From the NCBI GenBank assembly GCA_963971535.1, contig OZ020599.1, positions 99,625,713 through 99,689,712 on the forward strand: 64,000 nucleotides of DNA, read 5' to 3'. The translations under genes and the position numbers were made by a program. Shown piece after piece: positions 11,929 through 24,187 of the stretch (positions within the stretch are counted from its first letter, which is position 1; each line of letters opens with the position of its first letter). A model generated the notes under the pieces. That model saw only the letters and a program-made list of their open reading frames with translations. It had not been told where the DNA came from and searched no databases. This DNA is from Notolepis coatsorum. Lineage: Eukaryota > Chordata > Actinopteri > Aulopiformes > Paralepididae.

Positions 11929-12405
11929 CATGCAGCACCTTCTTGAGATCACGTGTACTAAAAATCTAAGCAAATTAATAAAGGGCTGATGATTTACAGG
12001 GGGTTTTGTAGATACCCAAATTACTTTGGGTAATTGAAAAGCGCTATACAAAATAAATGAATTATTATTATTATTTATACAGTACTGCATTTTGCCATGC
12101 GGACCCATGCAATTTGAAATATGAATATAGAATATCAGGCCTATAAATGACCTTTTTATGGCCATCTATGGATCGGGCCAAATCTCCTCTTTCCAATGGC
12201 AGAGTTAAATCTGGATTTAGTACCACAAGGCACCCGTTACAGGTTACTTTTGTATAATGTCCATAGCTCCGCCATTTTTCACCAGATTGCGACGTGTTTT
12301 TCTTTCTAGACTTTCACAGAAAGGTAAAGAAACAATAATATGTTGTATTTTATCGCAATAACGGTTTGTTTGACATGTGAGATATAATCACGAAAATAAT
12401 GCCAA
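11929..12405. repeat. Dispersed repeat, copy 2 (pairs with 8735-9075)
   Basis: This is collinear with copy 1 but carries an inserted L2/SINE-type tail near 12010-12080 (GAAAAGCGCTATACAAAATA then ATTATTATTATT) and a second extra segment near 12215-12320. Confidence 0.7.
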
Positions 12406-12556
12406 TCATTCATTCAGATCAGCCGGCTTTAGCTTTGACAGCGGCTGGTGTGAGCTGGGTAGTGTAGTTTTATGAAATGTCGACGTCCATCAACAAGCCA
12501 GTGTGTGGGGGGAGTCAACTACACATAGAGAGATCCTGTATGTCCACGTTGCTACT

Positions 12557-12700
12557 TTAACCCTTTCTCTGCCACGCTTATGTACATCCTTATACCATCC
12601 TCTGCCAGCTCTATTTGTTAAATTGACATTACTATGGCCCATTCAACGTCAATTATCTATCGTTTAGGAAGTAGCAACGTTCTACTTTTTCATTCACATA
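12557..12700. mobile_element. piggyBac-like terminus, solo
   Basis: TTAACCCTTTCTCTGCCACG starts at 12557. TCTGCCAGCTCTATTTG repeats the TCTGCCA motif inside. No matching right end was found nearby. Confidence 0.45.
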
Positions 12701-12895
12701 TTCATACTAAAATACGGTCTAAAGTATAAATATGTTTTTATCGTTTTCTGCAGCATTCTGCAGAACGTGATTTATAGCCCTAAATGCATTATATTGATGA
12801 TCAAATACAGTTTGATAGCGATCGGCGCCAGATAAAAAATTTCAAATGGACGTGCTTCTAGAAGTTACTACTCATCATCTGATGTTGACCGTATG

Positions 12896-14049
12896 GGGGG
12901 GTGTCAAGTCAAGTCAAGTCAAGTCAAGTCAAGAGTTTTAATTGTCACGGCATACAGGTATACAATGAAATGCGGCTGGTCTTGCCCGCGACGATGTGCA
13001 ATACAGTGGTACAACATATAATAGAATCCAATAAAAATACAGTGGTACAGCATATAATAGAATCCAATAAAAACAACAGTGCAATAAACAGGTAACATGG
13101 TGTGCCATCTCGATATCTGTACATAGTATTTACAGAGCATATAGGACATGCTAGGTAGCTTTAGTAGTGCAATACACTGTTCCTGTTGTTTTACTAATTT
13201 AAAGTGGCCTTTCCTCTGGCCATAAGTGTGCGTGTGTGCGGCATGAGTGTTAAAGTGGCTGCTAGTGTGTGAGCGTGCTCAGCGTGCGTGTCGTGTGTGT
13301 GCTTGTGTGTGCTTGTGTGTGGATAGTTCAGTTTCTGTGTCTCTCAATGTTCATTGTTCAAGGCTCTGATGGCCTGGGGGAAGAAGCTTAGCCTAAGCCT
13401 CTCCGTCCTAGTAGCTGGGGTTCGCAGGCGTCTGCCTGACCTCAGCAGCTGGAACAGGCTGTTATTGGGGTGGTGGGGGTCTTTCATTATCCTGCAGGCT
13501 CTGGATTTGCACCTCTTGTTGTATAGAGCCTGCAGGGGAGGTAGCGCAATACCCGTGGTACGCTCGGCTGAGCGCACCACTCTCTGTAGGGCCTTCTTGT
13601 CCTGTGCCGTGCTGTTCCCATACCAGGCAGTGATGTTTCCGGTCAAGATGCTCTCTACAGCTCCTGAGTAGAAGGACTGGAGTATCTTCCCCGATACTCT
13701 GAACTTCCTTAACTGTCTCAGGTGGTAGAGGCGCTGCTTCGCTTTCTTTACTACTGTGTCTATGTGTGTTGACCATGTCAGATCCTCTGAGATGTGGACC
13801 CCCAGGTACTTGAAGCTGCTCACCCTGTCCACGGTAGCCCCGTTGATCATCAGTGGTGGGTGTGTCTCCTGCTGTCCTCTCCTATAATCCACGATCAGCT
13901 CCTTGGTTTTACCAATGTTCAGGAGCAGGCTGTTGTCCTGGCACCAACGTTCCAGTACCTCAACCTCCTCCCGGTAGGCCTTCTCGTCGTTTATAATTCC
14001 GTGGCCAACGTTAGATGATTCATGTAGTGTGGGTGATATGATCATCAGA
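12896..14049 (-). mobile_element. Rex1/CR1-like LINE, antisense 3' part (second subfamily)
   Basis: A minus-strand open reading of 233 residues (14045-13344) covers the end of the RT and the C-terminal domain, with VEVLERWCQDNSLLLNIGKT, SFKYLGVHISEDLTWSTHID, ESILTGNITAWYGNSTAQD and RLRLSFFPQAIRALNNEH. RT motif C lies upstream and is lost. The 3'UTR continues to a (CTTGA)n tail at 12905-12933. Part of the same 3'UTR recurs at 55489-55723. The reading is intact over its length, so this copy may be fairly young. Confidence 0.85.
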
Positions 14050-14698
14050 GCAGTTTGTATCGAACACGGTCATAATAAACGCTGAAACTTACCCCAGTCT
14101 CCTCGGGCCGTTGGGCGATGAGCGTGGAGCAAAAAGATTGCTATTATAATAATAATAATAATAACTTTATTTGTATAGCACTTTTCATACAGAGGTTGCA
14201 GTTCAAAGTGCTTCACAACAGTAAAGAATACAGGCATAAGCGGGCATAAAAAAGATAGACAGGTAGCAAGGTATGGCAAATCACAGTGTTTCACATTAGG
14301 ATCTAGCATCCCAATAGGCTCTCCGCTTACAGTTTTCAATAATACAAATAATAAAAATAGTTTAAAATGATTCAGTTTAAAAATTGTCTAAAAATTATAA
14401 AATAGAACGGACATAATAAATACAGGCATGAGCGAGTATAGCAAGGTATGGTAAATCACAGTGTTTCACATTAGGATCTAGCATCCTAATAGGCTCTCTA
14501 TTCAGTAATACAAATAATCACAGTGTTTCACATTTGGAAAAATAGTCATCAGTAAGAAGTAAAAAGTGCGATAACCGACACATGAATTTGATAGGCAGTG
14601 TATAAGAGTAGGCAGGGTAAGAATAGTGCAGGTAAGTACAAGTTGTGTCAGGATATCCCTGATGTTTCCTCTTGCCACTAGGTGGTAGCAGATATCTA

Positions 14699-16003
14699 TC
14701 AGTGAAATGCCTGAGCAAAGAGATAGGTTTTAAGCTGTCTTTTAAAGATGTCTAGCGAGTTGGCTTCTCTCATGTTTTGGGGTAGTTTGTTCCATAGTTT
14801 TGGTGCATAGTTGATAAAAGCTGCATTACCAATCCTCTTTTGACTGCTTCTGGGAGCCTCTAGTAGTCCAGCAGCTGATGATCGCAGTGTTCTTGCTGGT
14901 GTGTAATTTATTCGAGTGTTGGCGATGTAGCTAGGTCCCTGTCCATTTAGAGCTTTGTATGTAAGGAGAAGGACCTTAAAGTCAATTCTAAATGTTACAG
15001 GAAGCCAGTGTAAAGCAGCTAAGACTGGACTAATGTGCTCTCTCCTTTTGGTTCTAGTTAGCAGTCGGGCTGCAGAGTTTTGGATTAGCTGAAGCCTCTC
15101 TGTGGTTTTCTTAGGGAGACCTGTGAAAAGTGCATTACAGTAGTCTAACCGGCTAGATATGAATGCATGAATTAGCTTCTCAGCATCGTTCTGATTAATA
15201 AATGGTCGTACTTTTGCTATATTTCTGAGATGGAAGAACGATGTTTTCGTCACTTTGCTAATATGAGAATTGAAGTTCAGTTCTGAATCTATGATAAACC
15301 CGAGACTAGTGACCTCAGATTTGATCCAAGGGGTTAGTCCCCCCAGGTTCTTTATTAATGTTTCTTTTTTAGTTTTGGAGCCGATAATTAGAATTTCAGT
15401 TTTGTTCTCGTTTAGTTTCAGGAAGTTCTTACTCATCCATTTATTTATTGCCAGTAAGCAGTCTGTAATGGAGCTAATCGCGGTATCATTTGGTTCAGCA
15501 GATATGTACAGTTGTGTATCATCCGCATAGCTATGGAAATCTACATTATGTTCTCTGATGATATCACCCAGCGGTAACATGTAAAGGGAGAAGAGTAAAG
15601 GACCTAAGCAACTCCCTTGTGCAACTCCATAGTTGTTGTCGTATATATCAGACATGTGATCTCCTAGTTTAACATAGAATTTCCTCCCTCTGATGTATGT
15701 TTTAAACCAGCCTAGCACATGTTCTGAGAAACCGACATGGTTTTCAAGACGATCGATTAGAATATCGTGATCGATTGTATTAAATGCTGCACTGAGATCT
15801 AGCAGGATAAGGATGGAGATCTTATTCTCGTCAGAGTTTAGTCTGAGGTCACTGATTATTTTGGTGAGGGCAGTTTCAGTGCTATGATATTTTCTGAATC
15901 CCGACTGAAATTCTTCTAAGATGTTGTTTTCTTCAAGAAAGGAATTTATTTGAACTGAAACTATCTTTTCAAGTACTTTACTAATGAATGGTAGGTAGGA
16001 TAT
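14699..16003 (-). pseudogene. L2 ORF2, reverse transcriptase and C-terminal part (3' part)
   Basis: Directly after the hAT-like element the frame resumes with LPFISKVLEKIV, which continues NYRPISY from the other side. Motif A is LLDLSAAFNTIDHDIL, motif B is GVAQGSCLGPLLFSLYMLPL and motif C is SYADDTQLYIS. The thumb and C-terminal domain include SRLDYCNALFTGLPKKTTER, ALHWLPVTFRIDFKVLLLTY and LWNKLPQNMREANSLDIFKR, ending QLKTYLFAQAFH. The reading is open from 16003 to the stop near 14699, so this half has accumulated little damage. Confidence 0.92.
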
Positions 16004-16735
16004 CAGGCCACGTGAGCGGATCGGCGCGGCCGAGAAATCCGCTCTTCGCTCTTTAAAGCTTGGTCCGCTCCGCTAGTCGCTCATGTTGACCCCGCCCCCA
16101 AGTCGCTCTCCGCTCCCTCACCGCTCACCTTGAATCGAGCGATCCCCGCTCCCCGCGCCAGATCGCTCTGCTTTTTTTTTTCTTCTTTTTTTCTTTTTGG
16201 AGCATGGTGTAAATTAGCTCAAACTACAACAGTCTACATCCCCTGGGCCCCTTAACAATTGTTTGTATTGAGCCGCATTGTAATTGTACCCATTCTGCAA
16301 TGTTAAATAACGTTGTTTATCCATTCACTAGCTCTATTAAGCGATGATAGTTAGCCGAGCCACAATGCTATGGTCGCTGCCATTAACGTTAGCATGTAAG
16401 CTAACAACAACAACAATGGCGTCGATACTTTTCTAACATCCTGTGAGTGACAAAGCCTGAACAGGATATCACAGGTTCACCCTTCTCAATTCTCATTGGT
16501 TGAAAATGGCCTTCATGTTTGTACATCGCCATCTGTTGCTTTGGCATTGTACTACATGTATATTATTACATCAGTGTTAAACCACTGTGTGAGCGGCCCG
16601 GAGTGGATTGGAGCGGAGGAGAACTCTCGCTCCGGACGTCGCGCCGACCCATTTTAAAACCCACTCCTCGCTCACGTCAAAACCGCCCGCTCCGCTCCCC
16701 GCGCCGCTCACGCTCCGATCCGCTCACATGGCCTG
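16004..16735. mobile_element. hAT-like non-autonomous element inside the L2 (732 bp)
   Basis: An exact 8-bp duplication TAGGATAT flanks it at 15996-16003 and 16736-16743. The termini are inverted repeats, CAGGCCACGTGAGCGGATCG on the left and, reverse-complemented, CAGGCCATGTGAGCGGATCG on the right. Both subterminal regions are packed with CCGCTC/GAGCGG motifs. Precise removal restores the L2 frame. It has no transposase. Confidence 0.92.
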
Positions 16736-18295
16736 TAGGATATTGGACGATAATTTGCCATTTCATTACTATCCAAGTTAGGTTTTTTTAGTAATGGCTT
16801 TACAACTGCTGTTTTAAAGGCATCTGGGAAAAGACCAGTCCTAAGGGAAGTGTTTATGATATCTAGCACAGGGCTTGAAACACTATTAAACACCCGTTTG
16901 AAGAAGGCTGTAGGTATAGGGTCAATGTCTGAGGTGGAGGAGATACATTCTGAGACAGTTTTGCAGAGTACATCTAATGTGATGCATGTGAAACTTCTCA
17001 TGGTTACATTGCACGGTTTGCCGCAATCAGCTTTATTTCCATCATGAGTAATGCTGGCCCTGATCAAGGTTATTTTGTTGTTAAAGAATAGTGCAAGTTC
17101 TTCACACTTAACCGTTGATGGCTGAGGAGGTGTAGGGGCAGTGTTGAGTAGTACATTAATAGTGGAAAAAAGGATTCTGGAGTTTCCAGCATTTTCTGTA
17201 ATGATTTTAGAGAAGTAATCTTTCCTTGCTAAGCGGATGGTTTTATTATAAACAGTTAAAGCATCTTTGTATATATCACAGCATATGGTGGTTTTAGTTT
17301 TTCTCCATTTTCGCTCCGCTGCACGACATTTCCTTTTTTCTTCGTTGACCGTATTATAGTTCAACCAGGGCAAGGCTCTAGTTTTCTTCTTTTTCATTTT
17401 TAATGGGGCGACAGAATTTAATATAGATGACATTGCATCATTGAGATTTTCTACCATTTCATTTAGAGAGCTGTCATGATTGTGTGGTTCATGTAGTCTG
17501 ATAAGATCAATGAACTTTGATTCAGCCTTGTCGTTTAGGAGTCTCTTTTGAACTATGATTTCTTTTTTTGTTTTAGTAAGGGTTATTTGAGTATAAAAAA
17601 ATATACAGTGATGGTCGGAGAGAGGTAATTCAGTTATTGAGATATTTGTTATGCTTAGCCCAGTTGTTGTTATAACTAAGTCTAGTGTATTCCCAAGCCT
17701 GTGAGTTGCATTTGTTATATGCTGTATTAGGTCAAAGCTATCCAGTAGATTTTTTAGTTCTATAGTTTTGGAGTCTGTTTTCTTATTAAAATGGATGTTC
17801 AAGTCTCCATTTAGGATCACCTTATCATATCCGGTAACACATAGTGAGATCAGTTCAGAGAGCTCCTGTATAAATATTGGTGAGTGTCTAGGCGGGCGGT
17901 ATATTGTGACGAATAGTTGATTCTGTTTTGAGCTCAATGGCAAGATATTCCATCGACATGAACTCGCCTAGTTCTGTGATTCTAAACAAGAGTTTTGAGG
18001 AGAAGATTGCTGCAACTCCTCCCGCTCTTGTATTTTTTCTGGGTATTTGAAAAAAGTTATAGTCTGGTGGACAAGCTTCTATCATTATTGATGTAGCTGT
18101 GTCATTATTTAGCCATGTCTCTACTAGGCAGATGCAATCTAAGTTATTTTCTTTAATCAGATCATTTACTAAGAATGTTTTATTATTCAGTGATCTGACA
18201 TTTAGGAGGGCTAATTTTATTTGTTGGACTTCTTTAGAGGAGGTCTGCTTTGGCTTGACCTTGATGGCCCTGAGGTTAATAGCAGGTAAACGCAT
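16736..18295 (-). pseudogene. L2 ORF2, endonuclease domain and start of RT (5' part)
   Basis: The endonuclease begins around IKLALLNVRSLNNKTFLVND and carries CLVETWL (catalytic Glu), then VTIYRPPRHSP, VILNGDLNIHF (Asp and Asn of GDxN), THRLGNTLDLVI and LSDHHCIFF (SDH). A frameshift near 17940 separates the first 120 residues from the rest. After a basic linker (ALPWLNYNTVNEEKRKCRAA) the RT begins at about SDIDPIPTAFFKRVFN, followed by VVKPLLKKPNLD and NYRPISY. It breaks exactly where the hAT-like element is inserted. The residues that follow Y in the open frame come from that insertion. Confidence 0.88.
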
Positions 18296-18419
18296 TGATG
18301 GCGTATATTTTTCACCATGCCATTGGCTGGTTATGATTACCGGTATGTTTTGAGAGATGGCATGGCAATTGTGCTATACTGCACCGTACTGACTGTACTG
18401 TGCTTTCGGGGACATTTGA

Positions 18420-19891
18420 TCAGACGAGATGGCCTTGTGTGATATGGGGGGGGGGGGGGGGGGGGACGCCTTGTGCTGCTGCTGCACCTCGTGGCGAGAT
18501 TGTGTCCTTCGTGATTATCTCTAGTACTGGTATGAGTTTGATATTCGTGGAGGCCATTAAGGCATGACGCATGTTTGCTGCTAGAAACCTCGAACCTAAG
18601 CGATTTGGGAAGAAGCCATTTCTTTGAAAACTTTCTGGGTTATTCCAGAAAACATTGAAGTTGTTAATGAATTTCAGGCCGTGTATAAGACATGCAGACC
18701 CTAACCATGAATTAAAATGTAGGAGTCGACTAAAGGCTTCTTGTCCTCTGCGAAAGCATGCAATTGGTCCACTGATGGACACATCAGTGTCTATGTACAC
18801 AGACTGATGTTTGTCTAGTGTGTTCATTAAAGGTGTGAAATCGGCTTTCAAAGTCTCTGTGCCAGTCTTCTTTCGCAGGATGTCAAACGATCCAGAGTGA
18901 ATGACAATTTTTGTTATGCCCGGTCTGATTAGTGTTGGAAGTATTTCGGCCAGCTCTTTCACAGATGTGTTGTCTAGACAGATATGTTCTGTGTTTGCCA
19001 TCTCCACATACCTTGTTGTGGAATCTCCAATCAGTATGCAGTCTGTTTTCTGTGTGAGGTTAGCATTTTTCTTTCCAACAGTTTTGGGGCCGTTTGTTTT
19101 TGGGCTAGGCCTAGCCTGCCGGTTCTTACCACAGTCCTGGGGCCTTGGTGAAGCCTCGCTAGCCTTCTCAATAGCCGCATGTTAACGCTGGTCCCGTACC
19201 TTCGGCGTTGGCTACCACAACGTTCTCCTTGGCGCATGGTAGTCTCTTCGCTGTTAGCCGTTAGCTCAGTCTGGGTCGTGTTTGCTAGCCGTGTCGCGCG
19301 TGGCTCTGTTTTCCTCGTCGTCTCGTCGTTAGCGTGTGCTCCGATGTGCCGGCTGTTAGCTTCGCTAGCATTAGCGTGAGCTCCGGCATACAAGCTGTTT
19401 GCTTCGCTAGTGTTAGCGTGAGCTCCGGTATTCCTGCTATTAGCATCGTTAGCGTGAGCTCCGTTCCGCTCGCTGTTTGCTTCGCTAGCGTCGTTAGCCA
19501 CGCTTCTATGTCTCTTTGCTTTTGGTGTTGATATGCGTGTTTCCGAGAGTAGGTTGAAACTATTTACTGGCGGTACCGGGGGCGAGGTAATAGTCGTGTT
19601 TCTGGTTCGTTTATTTCTCCTTTTATCCTTGACGGTGGTCCACTGCTTTGGTCTAGCTCCTTGCTTGTGCCAGGGACCGTCTTTTGGGTGGTGCTGTTCT
19701 GTAACTCGCCTAGGCCAGGTCTCAATCATGGTAGCATTGGCTATATTTGTAGTAGCTTCAAAAATAGAGTCAATGAGTCGCTCATCCTGTTGGATTTGGT
19801 GCAGGATAGTAACTCGAGCCTCCAGCTCTACAATCCTTTTACTCATCCTCATGCAGCTAGTACATTCTGTGGGAGAGCCGAGTCCCGGCAT
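18420..19891 (-). pseudogene. L2 ORF1 remnant: coiled coil, Ala/Asn repeat region, SGNH/GDSL-like esterase domain
   Basis: The reading starts MPGLGSPTECTSCMRMSKRI at 19891. A predicted coiled coil IVELEARVTILHQIQQDE and a basic region follow. An imperfect repeat based on SEANSxxxGAHAN occupies about residues 130-195. After a frameshift near 19040 the esterase part begins with LIGDSTTRYVEMA (block I, catalytic Ser in GDS), continues with KIVIHSGSFDIL, and ends with RNGFFPNRLGSRFLAANM, where related L2 proteins have a DGxHPNxxG motif. The expected catalytic Asp and His appear as Asn and Phe, so this copy would be catalytically dead. Esterase domains in ORF1 of CR1/L2-type LINEs are established. 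A 22-base G run near 18448 follows the domain. Confidence 0.78.
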
Positions 19892-20489
19892 CTTCCCTTA
19901 TTAATTGTCTTTTTAGGTTAGGCTAAACTGAAGCTAAGCTAAGTACTTAGCTGGTGATGGTGGGTCTTGTTTTCTTTCAGCCGGGGTCTTTATGAAGTAT
20001 TCTCGCCTTTCATAAATATCTTCGCCTTCAGCAGTTCCCGATATAGTCCTTTGTGTGTAGCTGACAAGACGGAGACTTCTTCATCTCGCTGGTCCTCCCA
20101 CGGAGAGATCTCGCTACTCTCCTTTCGGCGAAGTACTGTGGTCATAAATCTAAATAAATAAATTCACAGTTCTGGGGAAGTACCATAGGAACAGGGAGTT
20201 AACATACAGAGTATTTAGAGTTGAAATTATCGGATGTTGAAATATGCGATCCATTTCCAGGTTGTATAATAGTATATACGTCCAAATCATGTTGTTTATC
20301 GAGTTATTGGTAACGGATCGCTATCCATTGTGTCGAGCTCGAGTCCCGGGAGCTATAGCGAGTGGTCGGACCGAATTTGGATGAGCACCAGTTTCCGTTT
20401 CCGGTTTGCTGTTTGGGCGATCCGCCGATCGGCCACCAGATGGCGCTCTTGAACCGTTGGAGAGTTGAGAGGAGATCAACAGTAGATCT

Positions 20490-20627
20490 CAAGTTTCCGC
20501 GGGAGAAATATGATTGCCATCACAGATTTTTGAAATATTGATCTCAATGACGTGTTACGGCGTCATTGGCAGATTAAGCATGGCGAGCAATGACGTGTTA
20601 CGGCGTCCTTGGGGATTAAAGGGTTAA
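20490..20627. mobile_element. piggyBac-like terminus, right-facing copy
   Basis: It ends GGGGATTAAAGGGTTAA with TTAA at 20624-20627. About 140 bp are the inverted counterpart of 9619-9761. Inside it TGACGTGTTACGGCGTC occurs twice as a short repeat. Confidence 0.6.
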
Positions 20628-21816
<1,189 letters not shown>

Positions 21817-21829
21817 TATTCAATATGTT

Positions 21830-23159
21830 TTTTTTTTGACCAAATCTTTTTATTTTCATATTTTCAAACAAGAAACAACACAGCACAATAATGACAATAT
21901 TACATAACAGACATCCAAGAACACAAAGTAACACAACAATGACTAGACAATAAATTAGACCTATTATATATCGGATACACAACCAGTCAATACAAGTTGT
22001 CACAAAGAAAAGGATAACAAAATAAAATCTTTACTATAAAAAGTGCTTACCGAGCCCCCTCCACCTCCAGGTCCAGCAACCGCAAGCCACAGTCCCGGAG
22101 GACCCACAGCCCGGCCCCCCGCGAGCCAAAGCACCATGCCTCTTTAGCGCCTCAACCCGCAGAGACCCCGAACCGCGGCCCACCCCAGCCAGAGCCCACG
22201 ATCACCAGACCCAGATCAGAAGGGGGTCAGAAAATATACATAGGACCAATATTGAATGAAAAATAATAAACAAAACAAAATTAAAAATACAAAAACACCA
22301 TAACCATCAACGTACATGAATATTCGCTCTATCTCCCCCCCCCCTCCCCCCCCCCCCCCTCAGGACCCCAACGTGAGCCATCAATATAATACCTTATTCA
22401 GTACTTTCAGTACTTTCCAGAGTCATATGTGTTCTTTTAGTTTTTCCACCACGGCCCACCAGACCGCAATATTGGTCTAATTTTTTATCAATTTTTTCAT
22501 GAAAACAAGACAACACAATACAATAACCATAATAACAAGACTAACCATAATAACAAGACTAACATAAACACAAAACTTCACAGGGAGATAACAGAGCAAT
22601 AATAATAAAAGAAATAACAATTTATAAAAACAGAGTACAACATTTTAATTTAAAGGGGTACTATCTTACAATTGGCCTTTCCCAGTATTCAGTACCGTTT
22701 CCCGGCCGTGTGGCTCTATATCAATAAGACTTATGTCTCTAATTCTCATATTGGCGCACTCTTCCAATTCCCCTCACAACCCTCACCCTCACCAATCTGA
22801 GTCATCTCAAAACGTGCATATCAGTGATGTCAGAGATTCCCAGCTGCATAACAGCCTCAAAACGGCTTAAGATCCTGAGGTAGAAAAAACGCTGCCCTTG
22901 AGTACTCGACCAGAAATACAAAACAATGAACCTTTTCGAAAAACAAAAACCTACAGAGTGTTCCATAGACTCACAGGAACCGTGCAAAAGTGCCCAAACA
23001 GTGAAGAAATAGCAAAATAGCAAAATAGCTCCCCCCCAATAAAATTCCCCCAGTTATTCCCCCATTTAAAGTTAAGAAGGACAAGACAAAAGACAAGACA
23101 GACAAGACATTTCCTCCTCCCCCTCCCACGAGACCGCCGGACTCCCCCGAACAAATATG
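21830..23159 (-). mobile_element. Antisense poly(A) retroelement, L1-like insertion (1.33 kb)
   Basis: A 13-bp direct duplication TATTCAATATGTT lies at 21817-21829 and 23160-23172. The left inner edge is a T run, that is, a poly(A) tail on the minus strand. These are marks of target-primed reverse transcription with L1-type machinery. The body has a GC-rich block (about 22045-22210) and repeated AACAAGACTAACCATAATAA-like sequence. I recognise no protein in it, so the source element is not identified. Confidence 0.7.
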
Positions 23160-23311
23160 TATTCAATATGTTAATGAAAATAATATGTAGCACCGGTTTG
23201 TTTACTCGCTCTTTGGGCAGAGATGTCTGACAGTGGAACTGCGTAGGAGTGTGGTCTGGAGTTGCTGCATTGGCAATGAACGGGAGACTGATTTTGTGGA
23301 TCCATAGAAAC

Positions 23312-24187
23312 TAGGGATGTTTGATATTGGCTTTTTCACCGATACCGATATACCGATATTGTCCAACTCTTAATTTCCGATACCGATATCAACCGATACC
23401 GATATATGCAGGGTTTCCCCCCCCCCCCCCCCAAAAAAACGGAATAATTTCAGGTAATTAACATTACTTATTACATGGCGTTTTCACATTCGCCGAAATG
23501 CTTGCTTGTGATTGGTCAATAGCGCGCGTCAGAGGTCAGTTATCAGACAATAATGACCACTGTGGGACAATAATGACCGCTGTGCGCAGCTGTTCGCAAT
23601 CAAGCCCACAATAATGACCGCTGTGCGCAGCTGTTCGCAATCAAGCCCACTGACATCAGTGCAAACTGCCGGCTGCCGGGGAAGCTGCTGGGGGGCGGAG
23701 CGACGAGCACTCAGCGGAGCCAGAACCAGTGTTACTGTTGCGAGTCGATGTAAAATGAATTAGGTATATTGTTAGTAAGTTAGCCATGTAATAAGCGGGA
23801 TAATGTATAGCTATACTCGATCATTGTCGCAAAATAATTGACCTTCACTGACGTTTAAAACACCTCGCCGAGGCGGCTCGGTATTTTAAACTCTGTGTCG
23901 GTCAATTATTTTGCGACAATGACCTCGTAGCTATACATTATCCCTTACATATCTCGTGACGTGGAATTAACATTATGCATACTTTTGACTATAAATAAAA
24001 TCAGAATTTGTTCTTACTTGCTTGCCTTGGTAAATAAAGGTTAAATAAATGTAAAAAAAAATTATAATAATATATATATATTTTTTATTATTATTATTTT
24101 AAACCGATACCGATAATTTCCGATATCACATTTTAATGCCAATATCAGCCGATAATATCGGTAGGCCGATAATATCGGACATCCCTA
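23312..24187. mobile_element. hAT-type MITE, TAGGGATG family, copy b (876 bp, with nested insertion)
   Basis: The ends match copies a, c and d. The 8-bp flanks are ATAGAAAC and ATAGAATC, one mismatch. It shares the internal tail-like block GCCTTGGTAAATAAAGGTTA with copy a. About 460 bp near 23473-23945 are extra relative to copy a and include a tandem repeat and a hairpin. Confidence 0.85.
23473..23945. mobile_element. Insertion nested in MITE copy b, with 46-bp tandem repeat and long hairpin
   Basis: The insertion point is a possible TTA duplication (CATTAC-TTA and CCC-TTA-CATATC). CAATAATGACCGCTGTGCGC recurs in tandem near 23567-23650. From 23799 to 23944, GGGATAATGTATAGCTA and its complement bound imperfect arms of about 70 nt that include TCATTGTCGCAAAATAATTG. 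The TTA target would fit a Harbinger-like element, but the outer ends are not clear inverted repeats. Confidence 0.45.

Larger units (their letters stand above)
14146..20470 (-). mobile_element. Nearly full-length antisense L2 LINE, split by a hAT-like element
   Basis: From right to left on the minus strand this element has a 5'UTR (about 20470-19900), ORF1 with a coiled coil, a repeat region and an esterase-like domain, and ORF2 with endonuclease and RT. It ends in a 3'UTR with the tail TTATTTGTATAGCACTTTTC in reverse orientation. The RT centre YADDTQLY is intact. Frameshifts occur in ORF1 near 19040 and in ORF2 near 17940, and a 732-bp element interrupts ORF2 at 16004-16735. The 3'UTR holds an internal duplication (about 14245-14340 and 14415-14515, both with ATTAGGATCTAGCATCC). 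The exact 5' end is not fixed. Confidence 0.88.
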
